Shown piece after piece: positions 1 to 5,271 of a DNA stretch of 5,271 bases (the stretch's first letter is position 1; each line of letters opens with the position of its first letter). The position numbers and the translations under genes are program-made. Source of the stretch: Sphingomonadaceae bacterium (GTDB taxonomy: Bacteria > Pseudomonadota > Alphaproteobacteria > Sphingomonadales > Sphingomonadaceae); the NCBI GenBank assembly GCA_019454625.1, contig JACFNY010000166.1:1-5271 (forward strand), written 5' to 3'. The notes beneath the pieces are model-generated. The model made no database searches. It had not been told where the DNA came from and saw only the letters and a list, made by a program, of their open reading frames with translations.

Positions 1-218
1 TAGTCCTTGGCGAACGGGTTGTTGAAGCCACGCTTCGGCAGACGCATGTGGAGCGGCATCTGGCCGCCCTCGAAGCCGTTGATGGCGACGCCCGAGCGGC
101 TGGTCTGGCCCTTCTGGCCGCGGCCCGCGGTCTTGCCGAGGCCCGAGCCGATGCCGCGCGCGACGCGCGTGCGGCTCTTGCGGGCGCCCTTGTTGTCCTT
201 GAGATCGTGAATTTTCAT
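1..218 (-). CDS. rplO: 50S ribosomal protein L15, N-terminal part (3' end outside window)
   Basis: L15 is a late-assembly protein that threads a long extension into the 50S core. The first 72 codons are present; the gene runs off the left edge, roughly half of a normal-length protein. The N-terminus [20 protein letters not shown] is followed by the Gly-rich [20 protein letters not shown] (residues 22-41) and the [19 protein letters not shown] block (47-65), both diagnostic. No convincing Shine-Dalgarno sequence precedes the ATG at 218; the best is GAG within GCGAGTG, about 9 nt upstream. The 78-nt gap from rpmD with its stem-loop sets this gene apart from the tightly coupled genes before it. 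Confidence 0.97.
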   Translation of the reverse strand, partial: MKIHDLKDNKGARKSRTRVARGIGSGLGKTAGRGQKGQTSRSGVAINGFEGGQMPLHMRLPKRGFNNPFAKD

Positions 219-252
219 GTCGTGCACTCGCTTTCGCTATTGTCGCGCAAAA

Positions 253-290
253 TTCGATGCCCCCTTCCGCAAGGGAAGAGGGCCTTCGAA
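253..290 (-). repeat. REP-like palindromic element / stem-loop between rpmD and rplO
   Basis: On the mRNA strand GCCCUCUUCC (283-274) pairs with GGAAGGGGGC (268-259) over 10 positions, with a single U-G wobble and a 5-nt loop (CUUGC). A flanking UUCGA (290-286) pairs with UCGAA (257-253), separated from the inner stem by a 2x1 internal loop. The one imperfect position is a mismatch in the plus-strand transcript but a wobble pair in the mRNA. The CCCTC...TTGCGG...GGG character resembles small palindromic repeats scattered through many proteobacterial genomes; whether other copies exist cannot be seen here. A weak U-run (AAUUUU) follows, too short and interrupted for a confident terminator. Confidence 0.5.
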
Positions 291-296
291 TCCCGT

Positions 297-473
297 TCAG
301 TCGATGACCTGCACCATGTGCTGGACCTTGCGGAGCATCCCGCGGACCTCGGGGGTGTCCTCCAGCTCCGACGTGCGGTGGAGCTTGTTGAGGCCGAGGC
401 CGACGAGCGTCGCGCGCTGGTCTTTGGTACGGCGGATGGGCGAGCCCACCTGCTTGAGCTTGATCTTCGCCAT
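297..473 (-). CDS. rpmD: 50S ribosomal protein L30
   Basis: L30 is a small protein on the 50S surface. The 58-residue product has the usual length and pattern: [32 protein letters not shown] (residues 17-33), and the [20 protein letters not shown] end. It is easy to miss because of its size, but the position between rpsE and rplO and the conserved SPIRR and GLGLNK motifs make it certain. GGAG (486-483), inside the end of rpsE, is 9 nt before the ATG; the gap to rpsE is 6 nt. After its TGA stop comes a 78-nt gap, the longest in the window, that contains a strong inverted repeat before rplO. Confidence 0.97.
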   Translation of the reverse strand: MAKIKLKQVGSPIRRTKDQRATLVGLGLNKLHRTSELEDTPEVRGMLRKVQHMVQVID

Positions 474-479
474 GATGAC

Positions 480-1178
480 TTACTCCGTGACCGCGTCGGC
501 TTCGACCTGCACGGCCGCGCCGGAGACATCGCCCCGGCGGCCGATGAGGTCGGCGATCTTCTTGCCGCGGCGCTGGGCGACCGCCTTCGGCGACGCCTGC
601 TCCTTCAGCGCCTCGAAGGTCGCGCGGATCATGTTGTAGGGGTTGTTGGTGCCGACCGACTTCGTGACGACGTCGGCGACGCCGAGGCTTTCGAACACGG
701 CGCGCATCGGACCGCCGGCGATGATGCCGGTGCCCTGCGGCGCGGAGCGCACGTAGACCTTGCCCGCGCCGAAGTGGCCGAAGCCGTCGTGGTGCAGCGT
801 GCGGCCGTCGCGCAGCGGCACGCGGACCATCGCCTTCTTGGCGGCGGCGGTGCCCTTCGAGATCGCCTCCGGCACCTCGCGGGCCTTGCCGTGGCCGAAG
901 CCAACGCGGCCCTTGCCGTCGCCGACGACGACGAGCGCCGCGAAGCCGAAGCGCTTGCCGCCCTTCACCGTCTTCGAGACGCGGTTGATGTGGACGAGCT
1001 TCTCGATCAGCTCCTCGCCCGGCTCCTGGCGCGCCTCGCGGCGGTTGCCGCGGCCGCCGCGATCGTCGCGACGCCCGCGTCCGCCATCGCGGCCCTGCCC
1101 GCCGCGGCCGCGACGACCGCGGCCCTCGGTCTCGACGGCTTCCGCCTCGGGGGCGTCGATCTGGGTTTCGTCAGCCAT
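480..1178 (-). CDS. rpsE: 30S ribosomal protein S5 with Arg/Gly-rich N-terminal extension
   Basis: S5 lies at the mRNA entry side of the 30S and affects decoding accuracy. The 232-residue product is about 65 residues longer than E. coli S5. The core starts near [19 protein letters not shown] (residues 56-74). It includes [20 protein letters not shown] (86-105) and the C-terminal domain with [13 protein letters not shown] (149-161) and [16 protein letters not shown] (176-191). Ahead of it lie an acidic stretch (residues 3-19) and a run made mostly of Arg and Gly (19-51). After GRRG at 213-216 is a 16-residue Ala/Val/acidic tail. TGGAG (1190-1186) is 7 nt before the ATG, inside rplR. Long Arg/Gly-rich S5 N-termini are, from memory, common in sphingomonads, so the extension is probably a lineage trait. 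Confidence 0.97.
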   Translation of the reverse strand: MADETQIDAPEAEAVETEGRGRRGRGGQGRDGGRGRRDDRGGRGNRREARQEPGEELIEKLVHINRVSKTVKGGKRFGFAALVVVGDGKGRVGFGHGKAREVPEAISKGTAAAKKAMVRVPLRDGRTLHHDGFGHFGAGKVYVRSAPQGTGIIAGGPMRAVFESLGVADVVTKSVGTNNPYNMIRATFEALKEQASPKAVAQRRGKKIADLIGRRGDVSGAAVQVEADAVTE

Positions 1179-1179
1179 A

Positions 1180-1536
1180 CTAGAACTCCAATCCGCCTTC
1201 GCGCGCCGCCTCGGCGAGCGCTTTCACCCGGCCGTGGAACAGGAAGCCGCCACGATCGAAAACAACCTGCGTCACGCCCGCGGCCTTCGCGCGCTCGGCA
1301 AGACGCTTGCCGACTGCGCTCGCCGCGTCGACGGTCGCGCCGGTCTTGCCCTTCACGCCCTTGTCGAGCGTCGAGGCCGACGCGAGCGTCTTGCCCGCGG
1401 CGTCGTCGATGATCTGCGCGTAGATGTGCTGCGACGAGCGGTGCACCGACAGGCGGGGACGCGTCCCGGCCTTCAGCCGAAGCCCCGTCCGCACGCGGCG
1501 GCGGCGCTGCTCGAATGGTGTGAGTTTCTTGCCCAT
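1180..1536 (-). CDS. rplR: 50S ribosomal protein L18
   Basis: L18 carries 5S rRNA into the central protuberance together with L5. The 118-residue product has the basic N-terminus ([16 protein letters not shown], residues 8-23), [19 protein letters not shown] (26-44), and the conserved [20 protein letters not shown] (93-112). It starts 2 nt after the rplF stop. There is no clear Shine-Dalgarno core close by: upstream is an A/G-rich run over the Lys codons ending rplF (GAAGGC and AAGAAG). Its expression therefore probably depends on coupling to rplF translation. The stop lies one base before the rpsE start. Confidence 0.98.
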   Translation of the reverse strand: MGKKLTPFEQRRRRVRTGLRLKAGTRPRLSVHRSSQHIYAQIIDDAAGKTLASASTLDKGVKGKTGATVDAASAVGKRLAERAKAAGVTQVVFDRGGFLFHGRVKALAEAAREGGLEF

Positions 1537-1538
1537 CG

Positions 1539-2072
1539 CTACTTCTTCTTGCCTTCTTTGCGGAAGATGAACTCGCCGCGGTACTTGATGCCCTTGCCCT
1601 TGTACGGCTCGGGCTTGCGCCAGCGGCGGATCTCGGCGGCGACCTGCCCGACCTGCTGCCGGTCGATGCCCGAGATCTCGACCGTGGTCTGGTCGGGCGT
1701 CTTCACCGTGATGCCTTCCGGGACCTCGAAGTCGACATCGTGGCTGTAGCCGAGCTGCAGCTTCAGCGTCTTGCCCTGCGCGTTCGCGCGGTAGCCGACG
1801 CCGCTGATCTCCAGCGTCTTCGTGAAGCCCTCGGTGACGCCGGTCACCAGGTTCTGCACGAGCGTGCGCTGCATACCCCAGAAGTCACGGGCGCGCCGCG
1901 AGGCGTTCGCCGGAGCGACCGCGATGCGGCCATCCTCGACGGTGTAGCTGATGTCGTCGTGCGTGACGATGCTGAGCTCACCCTTCGGACCCTTCACGGA
2001 GAGCCGGCCGCCGGCCAGCGTCGCGGTGACGCCGGCGGGCACGCTCACGGGTCTTTTTCCAATGCGTGACAT
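1539..2072 (-). CDS. rplF: 50S ribosomal protein L6
   Basis: L6 binds helix 97 of 23S rRNA near the factor-binding site and the base of the stalk. The 177-residue product matches the usual length. It begins [17 protein letters not shown] and has the duplicated alpha/beta fold of the family: SVKGPKGEL (residues 25-33), then EISGVGYRA (88-96), and the L6 signature PEPYKGKGI (154-162) before a Lys-rich end (GKKK). The frame stays open upstream to 2435, but AGGGG (2084-2080) 7 nt before the ATG at 2072 and family alignment fix the start. The upstream stretch is only the rpsH gene in another frame. The gap to rplR is 2 nt. Confidence 0.98.
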   Translation of the reverse strand: MSRIGKRPVSVPAGVTATLAGGRLSVKGPKGELSIVTHDDISYTVEDGRIAVAPANASRRARDFWGMQRTLVQNLVTGVTEGFTKTLEISGVGYRANAQGKTLKLQLGYSHDVDFEVPEGITVKTPDQTTVEISGIDRQQVGQVAAEIRRWRKPEPYKGKGIKYRGEFIFRKEGKKK

Positions 2073-2082
2073 CGCGTTACCC

Positions 2083-2481
2083 CTAGAAGACCTGGCAGAG
2101 CACTTCGCCGCCGACGTTCTGCTCGCGCGCTTCCGCGTCGGAGAGAACGCCCTTCGGCGTCGAGACGATGGTGATGCCGAGCCCGTTGCGCACGCGCGGC
2201 AGGTCCTTCGCGCCCGAATAGACGCGGCGGCCCGGCTTCGAGACGCGCTGCAGGTGCTGGATCGCCGGCTGGCCTTCGAAATACTTGAGATCAATACGGA
2301 TCTCGCGCAGCGCCTGGCCGGTGTCGGTCGCGGCATAGCCGCGGATGAAGCCTTCACGCTGCAGCACATCGAGGACGTGGCTGCGCAGCTTGGAGGCCGG
2401 GGTGAGAACAGAGTCCTTGCGGGCCTGCTGACCATTGCGGATGCGGGTCAGCATATCGCCCAGCGGATCGGTCATCGACAT
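2083..2481 (-). CDS. rpsH: 30S ribosomal protein S8
   Basis: S8 binds the central domain of 16S rRNA and, in E. coli, also represses translation of the spc operon. The 132-residue product starts [18 protein letters not shown] and has the C-terminal signature [18 protein letters not shown] (residues 102-119). A second Met at 2475 gives MTDP, but AAGGA (2494-2490) is 8 nt from the ATG at 2481, so that start is preferred. The Shine-Dalgarno sequence partly lies within a 10-nt palindrome, GGATCGATCC. The gap to rpsN is 16 nt and to rplF 10 nt. I could not identify an S8 rRNA-mimic site with confidence in the window. Confidence 0.98.
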   Translation of the reverse strand: MSMTDPLGDMLTRIRNGQQARKDSVLTPASKLRSHVLDVLQREGFIRGYAATDTGQALREIRIDLKYFEGQPAIQHLQRVSKPGRRVYSGAKDLPRVRNGLGITIVSTPKGVLSDAEAREQNVGGEVLCQVF

Positions 2482-2497
2482 GGGATCGATCCTTTCC

Positions 2498-2803
2498 TTA
2501 CCAGCTCGACTTCGTCACACCCGGGATCAGGCCCTTGTTGGCCAGTTCCCGGAGCATGATGCGGCTCAAGCGGAATTTGCGGTAATAGGCGCGCGAACGG
2601 CCGGTGAGCTCGCACCGGTTGCGCACCCGCGTCGGGTTTGCGTTGCGCGGGATCTCGGCAAGCTTCAGGCGCGCCATCAGGCGCTCCGTCTCGTCCCTGC
2701 TCTCGTCGTTCGCGATCGCCTTCAGGCGGGCATACCTGCCCGCATATTGCTTCACGAGCTTCTTGCGACGCTCGTTCTTGTTGATCGAACTCAGTTTCGC
2801 CAT
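2498..2803 (-). CDS. rpsN: 30S ribosomal protein S14 (zinc-independent form)
   Basis: S14 is a late-binding protein of the 30S head. The 101-residue length marks the long class. The family block [21 protein letters not shown] (residues 61-81) is present, followed by the [11 protein letters not shown] end. Only one cysteine (Cys64) is present, so the paired CXXC motifs of the short zinc-binding form are absent and no zinc site is expected. It sits between rplE and rpsH, its usual place. AGAGGAG (2823-2817) is 13 nt before the ATG, a rather long spacing, and the 29-nt gap to rplE contains the 3' arm of a small hairpin. Growth under zinc limitation should not affect this copy directly. Confidence 0.98.
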   Translation of the reverse strand: MAKLSSINKNERRKKLVKQYAGRYARLKAIANDESRDETERLMARLKLAEIPRNANPTRVRNRCELTGRSRAYYRKFRLSRIMLRELANKGLIPGVTKSSW

Positions 2804-2826
2804 GACTTAAGTTCAGCTCCTCTGGC

Positions 2827-2842
2827 GGCCGCTTACGCGGCC
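2827..2842 (-). other. Predicted GUAA-loop hairpin over the rplE stop codon
   Basis: On the mRNA strand GGCCGC-GUAA-GCGGCC forms a perfect 6-bp, all-G/C stem with a GUAA loop, a member of the stable GNRA class. The rplE stop (UAA, 2835-2833) is the last three loop bases. The stem ends 3 nt before the rpsN Shine-Dalgarno sequence AGAGGAG (2823-2817). No U-run follows, so termination of transcription is unlikely. Complementarity is seen directly; function is unknown, and in such GC-rich DNA a 6-bp stem can arise by chance. Confidence 0.45.
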
Positions 2843-3417
2843 TTCTGGGTTTCGTCGCGGTCGGTGAAGGGCATGTTGAGCGCACGCAGCAGCTCGCGGC
2901 CTTCCTCGTCCGTCTTCGCGGTGGTGGTGATGATCACGTCCATGCCCCGGACCTTCTCGACCTGGTCATAGTTGATCTCGGGGAACACGATCTGTTCCTT
3001 GATGCCCATCGCGTAGTTGCCGCGGCCGTCGAACGACTTCGGGTTCACGCCCCGGAAGTCGCGCACGCGCGGCAGCGCGATGTTGATCAGGCGATCGAGG
3101 AATTCCCACATGCGGTCCGCGCGCAGCGTCACCTTGACGCCGATCGGCATCCCCTCGCGCAGCTTGAACTGCGCGATCGACGTGCGGGCCTTGGTGACGA
3201 CCGGACGCTGGCCGGCGATCTGCATCATCTCGGCGAGCGCCGCGTCGATGCGCTTCTTGTCCTGCGTCGCGTCGCCCACGCCCATGTTGAGCACGATCTT
3301 CTCGATGCCCGGGACTTCCATCGCGTTCCTGTAGCCGAAGCGCTCGGTGAGCTCTGCGCGCACCTTCTCTTCGTACACCTTCTGAAGGCGCGGCTTCACG
3401 CGTTCTGCCTTAGCCAT
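2833..3417 (-). CDS. rplE: 50S ribosomal protein L5
   Basis: L5 binds 5S rRNA in the central protuberance and contacts P-site tRNA. The 194-residue product is somewhat longer than the 179-residue E. coli protein. It has the family core: [18 protein letters not shown] (residues 33-50), [19 protein letters not shown] (71-89), PRVRDFRG (116-123) and the [15 protein letters not shown] block (134-148). The extra length lies at the two ends (N-terminal [10 protein letters not shown] and C-terminal RDETQKAA). Its first 8 bases overlap rplX, and a nine-base Shine-Dalgarno match precedes it. Its TAA stop lies in the loop of a predicted 6-bp hairpin. In E. coli, S8 represses the spc operon at the rplE start; here that control is only a possibility. 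Confidence 0.98.
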   Translation of the reverse strand: MAKAERVKPRLQKVYEEKVRAELTERFGYRNAMEVPGIEKIVLNMGVGDATQDKKRIDAALAEMMQIAGQRPVVTKARTSIAQFKLREGMPIGVKVTLRADRMWEFLDRLINIALPRVRDFRGVNPKSFDGRGNYAMGIKEQIVFPEINYDQVEKVRGMDVIITTTAKTDEEGRELLRALNMPFTDRDETQKAA

Positions 3418-3733
3418 TGATCACCTCACCCGACCGCCTGGCGACACGCACCTTGCTGCCGTCTTTCTCGATACGGAAACCGACGCGCGTCGGCTTGCCG
3501 GTCTTCGGATCCTCGAGCGCCACCTTGGACACGTGGATCGGCGCCTCGCGACGCTCCAGCCCGCCCTGCGGATTCGCCTGGCTCGGCTTCACGTGGCGGA
3601 CGACGACGTTGATCCCCGACACGACGACCTTGCCGTCCTTCGGGAGCGACTTCACGACATCGCCGTGCTTGCCCTTGTCCTTGCCGGACAGGACCACGAC
3701 GCGGTCGCCCTTCTTAATCTTCGCTGCGGACAT
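3410..3733 (-). CDS. rplX: 50S ribosomal protein L24
   Basis: L24 is an assembly-initiator protein that binds the 5' domain of 23S rRNA near the tunnel exit. The 107-residue product begins with the KOW motif ([20 protein letters not shown], residues 5-24) and continues with [19 protein letters not shown] (40-58), diagnostic for bacterial L24. The start abuts the rplN stop as TAAATG. GGAGG (3746-3742), inside the last rplN codons, lies 8 nt upstream. The 3' end overlaps rplE by 8 nt, and its final codons (GEVI) also encode the strong Shine-Dalgarno sequence of rplE. Both junctions suggest tight translational coupling. Confidence 0.98.
   Translation of the reverse strand: MSAAKIKKGDRVVVLSGKDKGKHGDVVKSLPKDGKVVVSGINVVVRHVKPSQANPQGGLERREAPIHVSKVALEDPKTGKPTRVGFRIEKDGSKVRVARRSGEVING
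3419..3427 (-). promoter_or_regulatory. Extended Shine-Dalgarno sequence of rplE
   Basis: GAGGTGATC lies one base before the rplE ATG on the mRNA strand. It matches nine consecutive bases of the sequence complementary to the standard 16S rRNA 3' end (AAGGAGGTGATC). It is wholly inside the end of rplX. It is the longest such match I find among the genes here and decides the rplE start at 3417. The 16S sequence of this organism is assumed standard, not seen. Confidence 0.75.
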
Positions 3734-4102
3734 TTAGAGGACCTCCGGCGCAAGGCTGATGATCTTCATGTGCTTCTTGGCGCGCAGCTCGCGCACCACC
3801 GGCCCGAAGATGCGGGTGCCGATCGGCTCCTCGCTCTTGTTGATGAGCACGGCCGCGTTCGAATCGAAGCGGATCACCGTGCCGTCGGCGCGGCGGATGT
3901 CCTTCGCGGTGCGAACAACGACGGCGCGGTGCACGTCGCCCTTCTTCACGCGGCCGCGCGGCGCGGCTTCCTTCACCGAGACGACGATCACGTCGCCCAC
4001 GGTGGCGAAGCGGCGCTTCGAACCGCCGAGCACCTTGATGCACTGCACCCTTTTCGCGCCGCTGTTGTCCGCGACGTCGAGGTTCGTCTGCATCTGGATC
4101 AT
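3734..4102 (-). CDS. rplN: 50S ribosomal protein L14
   Basis: L14 lies on the subunit interface of the 50S, forms intersubunit bridges and is the binding site of the silencing factor RsfS. The 122-residue length is typical. The family signature is complete: AVVV (residues 60-63), then DG and FDSNAAVLI. The [17 protein letters not shown] opening is the usual N-terminus, which supports the ATG at 4102 over the internal Met 9 nt downstream. AAGGTGA (4115-4109), encoded in the last codons of rpsQ, lies 6 nt before the start. The gap to rpsQ is one base, and its TAA stop abuts the rplX ATG with no base between. It is the first gene of the spc group. Confidence 0.98.
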   Translation of the reverse strand: MIQMQTNLDVADNSGAKRVQCIKVLGGSKRRFATVGDVIVVSVKEAAPRGRVKKGDVHRAVVVRTAKDIRRADGTVIRFDSNAAVLINKSEEPIGTRIFGPVVRELRAKKHMKIISLAPEVL

Positions 4103-4103
4103 G

Positions 4104-4340
4104 TCAGCTCACCTTTTCCGTGACGCGCCACGTCTTCAGCTTGGAGATCGGCGCACATTCCTCGATCCGCACGGTGTCGCCGGCCTTGTAGGCATTGGCT
4201 TCGTCGTGCGCGTGATACTTCTTCGAGCGGCGGATGATCTTGCCGTACAGCGGGTGCTGGACCCGGCGTTCGACCTTCACAACCACCGTCTTGTCGGTCT
4301 TGTCGGAGACTACCTGCCCGACGAGGACGCGTTTCGGCAT
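4104..4340 (-). CDS. rpsQ: 30S ribosomal protein S17
   Basis: S17 is a primary 16S rRNA-binding protein of the 30S body, with an OB-fold. The 78-residue product shows the usual core: [19 protein letters not shown] (residues 7-25), [19 protein letters not shown] (29-47) and the signature region [18 protein letters not shown] (54-71). The position before PIS is Ala where many families have Arg or Lys; I take this as an alphaproteobacterial variant, not a defect. AAGGGA (4352-4347) lies 6 nt before the ATG and overlaps the rpmC stop. The TGA stop is one base from the rplN start. In E. coli this gene ends the S10 operon; here transcription very likely continues into rplN. Confidence 0.97.
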   Translation of the reverse strand: MPKRVLVGQVVSDKTDKTVVVKVERRVQHPLYGKIIRRSKKYHAHDEANAYKAGDTVRIEECAPISKLKTWRVTEKVS

Positions 4341-4351
4341 CGTTATTCCCT

Positions 4352-4561
4352 TCAGGCTTCGGCAGCGGCGCCGGCGCGGCCGCGTTCGTTCTGCAGCGTC
4401 CGGATACGCGCGAAGGTGCGGCGCACCTCACGCACACGGCTCGCCTTCTCCAGCTGGCCGGTCGCCGCCTGGAAGCGCAGGTTGAACTGCTCCTTCTTCA
4501 GCTGCGCGAGCTCGGCGGAGAGCTGGTCGTCGGTCTTGGTCTTGAGGTCTGCGTGCTTCAT
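4352..4561 (-). CDS. rpmC: 50S ribosomal protein L29
   Basis: L29 is a small, mostly helical large-subunit protein beside the polypeptide exit tunnel; in bacteria it contributes, with L23, to the docking site for trigger factor and SRP. The 69-residue product has the two-helix pattern: [20 protein letters not shown] (residues 5-24), then the conserved [23 protein letters not shown] core (26-48). A short Ala-rich tail (GAAAEA) ends it. AAGGGA (4574-4569) sits 7 nt before the ATG. Its TGA stop overlaps the Shine-Dalgarno sequence of rpsQ, so the two are probably translationally coupled. Identity is firm from sequence and from its place between rplP and rpsQ. Confidence 0.97.
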   Translation of the reverse strand: MKHADLKTKTDDQLSAELAQLKKEQFNLRFQAATGQLEKASRVREVRRTFARIRTLQNERGRAGAAAEA

Positions 4562-4576
4562 GGCTGCATCCCTTCC

Positions 4577-4996
4577 CTAGTGCTGGTCGCCAAGACGAGC
4601 GATCAGCTTCGTCTTGATCGGGAGCTTCGCGGCGGCGCGCTCGAAGGCGCCGGCGGCGACCTCGTAGCTGACGCCGTCGAGCTCGAACATCACGCGGCCC
4701 GGCTTCACGCGGGCGACCCAGTATTCCGGCGCGCCCTTGCCCGAGCCCATGCGGACCTCGGCAGGCTTGCGGGAGACCGGCACGTCCGGGAAGATGCGGA
4801 TCCAGAGGCGGCCCTGGCGCTTGATGTGGCGCGTGATGGCGCGGCGCGCGGATTCGATCTGGCGCGCGGTGACGCGCTCCGGCTCCATCGCCTTCAGGCC
4901 GTAGGCGCCGAAGTTGAGCTCGGTGCCGCCCTTGGCGTTGCCGTGAATGCGGCCCTTGTGGGCCTTGCGGAACTTGGTGCGTTTCGGTTGCAACAT
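4577..4996 (-). CDS. rplP: 50S ribosomal protein L16
   Basis: L16 is a large-subunit protein near the A-site and peptidyl-transferase region, needed for late 50S assembly. The 139-residue product opens [16 protein letters not shown] and carries the family signature [12 protein letters not shown] (residues 82-93). Arg82 lies in the loop equivalent to the hydroxylated arginine of E. coli L16. LPIKTK near residues 125-130 is also typical. Length is normal for the family. AGAAGG (5011-5006) lies 9 nt before the ATG and is its ribosome binding site. The gap to upstream rpsC is 63 nt with a predicted stem-loop; rpmC follows after 15 nt. Nothing in the protein is unusual. Confidence 0.98.
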   Translation of the reverse strand: MLQPKRTKFRKAHKGRIHGNAKGGTELNFGAYGLKAMEPERVTARQIESARRAITRHIKRQGRLWIRIFPDVPVSRKPAEVRMGSGKGAPEYWVARVKPGRVMFELDGVSYEVAAGAFERAAAKLPIKTKLIARLGDQH

Positions 4997-5021
4997 TTTC
5001 TATCGCCTTCTGACAGGAATC

Positions 5022-5059
5022 GGTCCTCGATCAGGCGACGCTGATATGGTCCGAGGACC
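5022..5059 (-). other. Predicted RNA stem-loop in the rpsC-rplP gap
   Basis: On the mRNA strand GGUCCUCG (5059-5052) is the exact complement of CGAGGACC (5029-5022). Inside it, AUCAG (5045-5041) pairs with CUGAU (5034-5030), contiguous with the outer stem on the 3' side. The result is 8 + 5 base pairs with a 6-nt bulge (GACCAU) on the 5' arm and a 6-nt loop. The first paired base follows the rpsC TAA directly. No U-run follows, so it does not look like an intrinsic terminator. The pairing is read directly; its existence as RNA and any role (processing, mRNA stability, control of rplP) are inference. Confidence 0.5.
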
Positions 5060-5271
5060 TTACCGCGCCGGCCGGACTCCCGACGTCTGTGCATCCATCA
5101 TGATCCGGTCCTGCGCGAGCGGGTCGTGGTCGAGGATCTCGCCCTTGAAGATCCAGACCTTGACGCCGCAGACGCCGTAAGCCGTGTGTGCCTCGCCTTC
5201 CGCGTAGTCGACGTTCGCGCGCAGCGTGTGCAGCGGCACGCGGCCCTCGCGGTACCACTCGGTGCGCGCGA
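5060..5271 (-). CDS. rpsC: 30S ribosomal protein S3, C-terminal part (5' end outside window)
   Basis: S3 is a small-subunit protein of the 30S head, at the mRNA entry channel. Only the last 69 codons and a TAA stop (5060-5062) lie here; the rest continues past the right edge. The visible frame starts [18 protein letters not shown], the well-conserved S3 C-terminal domain segment. It continues through [14 protein letters not shown] and ends DPLAQDR...TSGVRPAR. There is no long charged tail after GVRPAR. The gene leads into rplP, as in nearly all bacterial S10 operons, but the gap is 63 nt, long for this operon, and it holds an inverted repeat starting right after the stop codon. Identity is certain from sequence and context; the start cannot be seen. 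Confidence 0.97.
   Translation of the reverse strand, partial: ARTEWYREGRVPLHTLRANVDYAEGEAHTAYGVCGVKVWIFKGEILDHDPLAQDRIMMDAQTSGVRPAR

Noticed and set aside
64..73. Possible frame damage in rplO near the left edge
   Set aside because: Translation is continuous through [18 protein letters not shown] to the window edge with no stop; the gene is only cut by the window.
253..290. Intrinsic terminator after rpmD
   Set aside because: The stem is good but the following bases are AUCGAAUUUUGCGC, not a continuous U-run, and termination would cut off essential rplO.
48..1412. Long open frame of 454 codons on the plus strand, opposite rplO to rplR
   Set aside because: It is antisense to four certain ribosomal-protein genes, its translation is an Ala/Arg/Asp/Leu-rich composition typical of the complement of GC-rich coding DNA, and it has no recognisable domain.
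2073..2435. In-frame upstream extension of rplF that would give a 298-residue protein
   Set aside because: The added part is rpsH in another frame; the family start MSRIGKRPV with AGGGG 7 nt upstream fixes the start at 2072.
2472..2885. 137-codon minus-strand open frame across rpsN
   Set aside because: Out-of-frame shadow of rpsN and the end of rplE, both of which are certain genes.
4367..4377. GC-only palindrome (GGCGCC/GCGCCGGCGC) near the end of rpmC
   Set aside because: It falls in Ala/Gly codons of the L29 tail and needs no explanation beyond GC-rich coding sequence; no loop of workable size.
3533..4580. Several overlapping plus-strand open frames of 196-273 codons opposite rplX-rpmC
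   Set aside because: They are shadows of the minus-strand genes; low-complexity or Arg/Ser-rich translations and no family resemblance.
5022..5059. Intrinsic terminator after rpsC
   Set aside because: The 3' arm is followed by GAUUCCUGUC with no U-run, and the downstream genes are essential and have no visible promoter of their own.

Overview
The window is a section of a ribosomal-protein operon, read entirely on the minus strand. It covers the end of the S10 cluster and most of the spc cluster. In transcription order (right to left) the genes are rpsC (3' end only), rplP, rpmC, rpsQ, rplN, rplX, rplE, rpsN, rpsH, rplF, rplR, rpsE, rpmD and rplO (5' part only). That is 12 complete genes and 2 cut by the window edges, all intact, in the canonical bacterial order with no insertion or loss. 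No tRNA, rRNA, mobile element, CRISPR array or non-ribosomal gene is visible.

The sequence is very GC-rich. The proteins look alphaproteobacterial, most likely Sphingomonadales. The main clues are the long S5 with an Arg/Gly-rich N-terminus, the S17 ending with its 'ECAPISKLK' segment, the zinc-free 101-residue S14, and S3 ending in 'TSGVRPAR'. This assignment rests on recalled family resemblance, not on a search.

Packing is tight. Gaps in transcription order are 63, 15, 11, 1, 0, -8, 29, 16, 10, 2, 1, 6 and 78 nt. Most Shine-Dalgarno sequences lie inside the preceding gene, which suggests one long transcript with translational coupling. The S10/spc boundary (rpsQ-rplN) is a single base, so no separate spc promoter can sit between the genes there. 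No promoter or intrinsic terminator is apparent.

The proteins work together in building both ribosomal subunits: S3, S5, S8, S14 and S17 in the 30S, and L5, L6, L14, L15, L16, L18, L24, L29 and L30 in the 50S.

I see no new protein system here. What repays a second look is the non-coding sequence. The three longest gaps (63, 29 and 78 nt) each carry an inverted repeat able to fold on the mRNA strand. The rpsC-rplP element begins directly after the rpsC stop codon. The rplE-rpsN hairpin holds the rplE stop codon in a GUAA loop. The rpmD-rplO hairpin looks like a small dispersed palindromic repeat.
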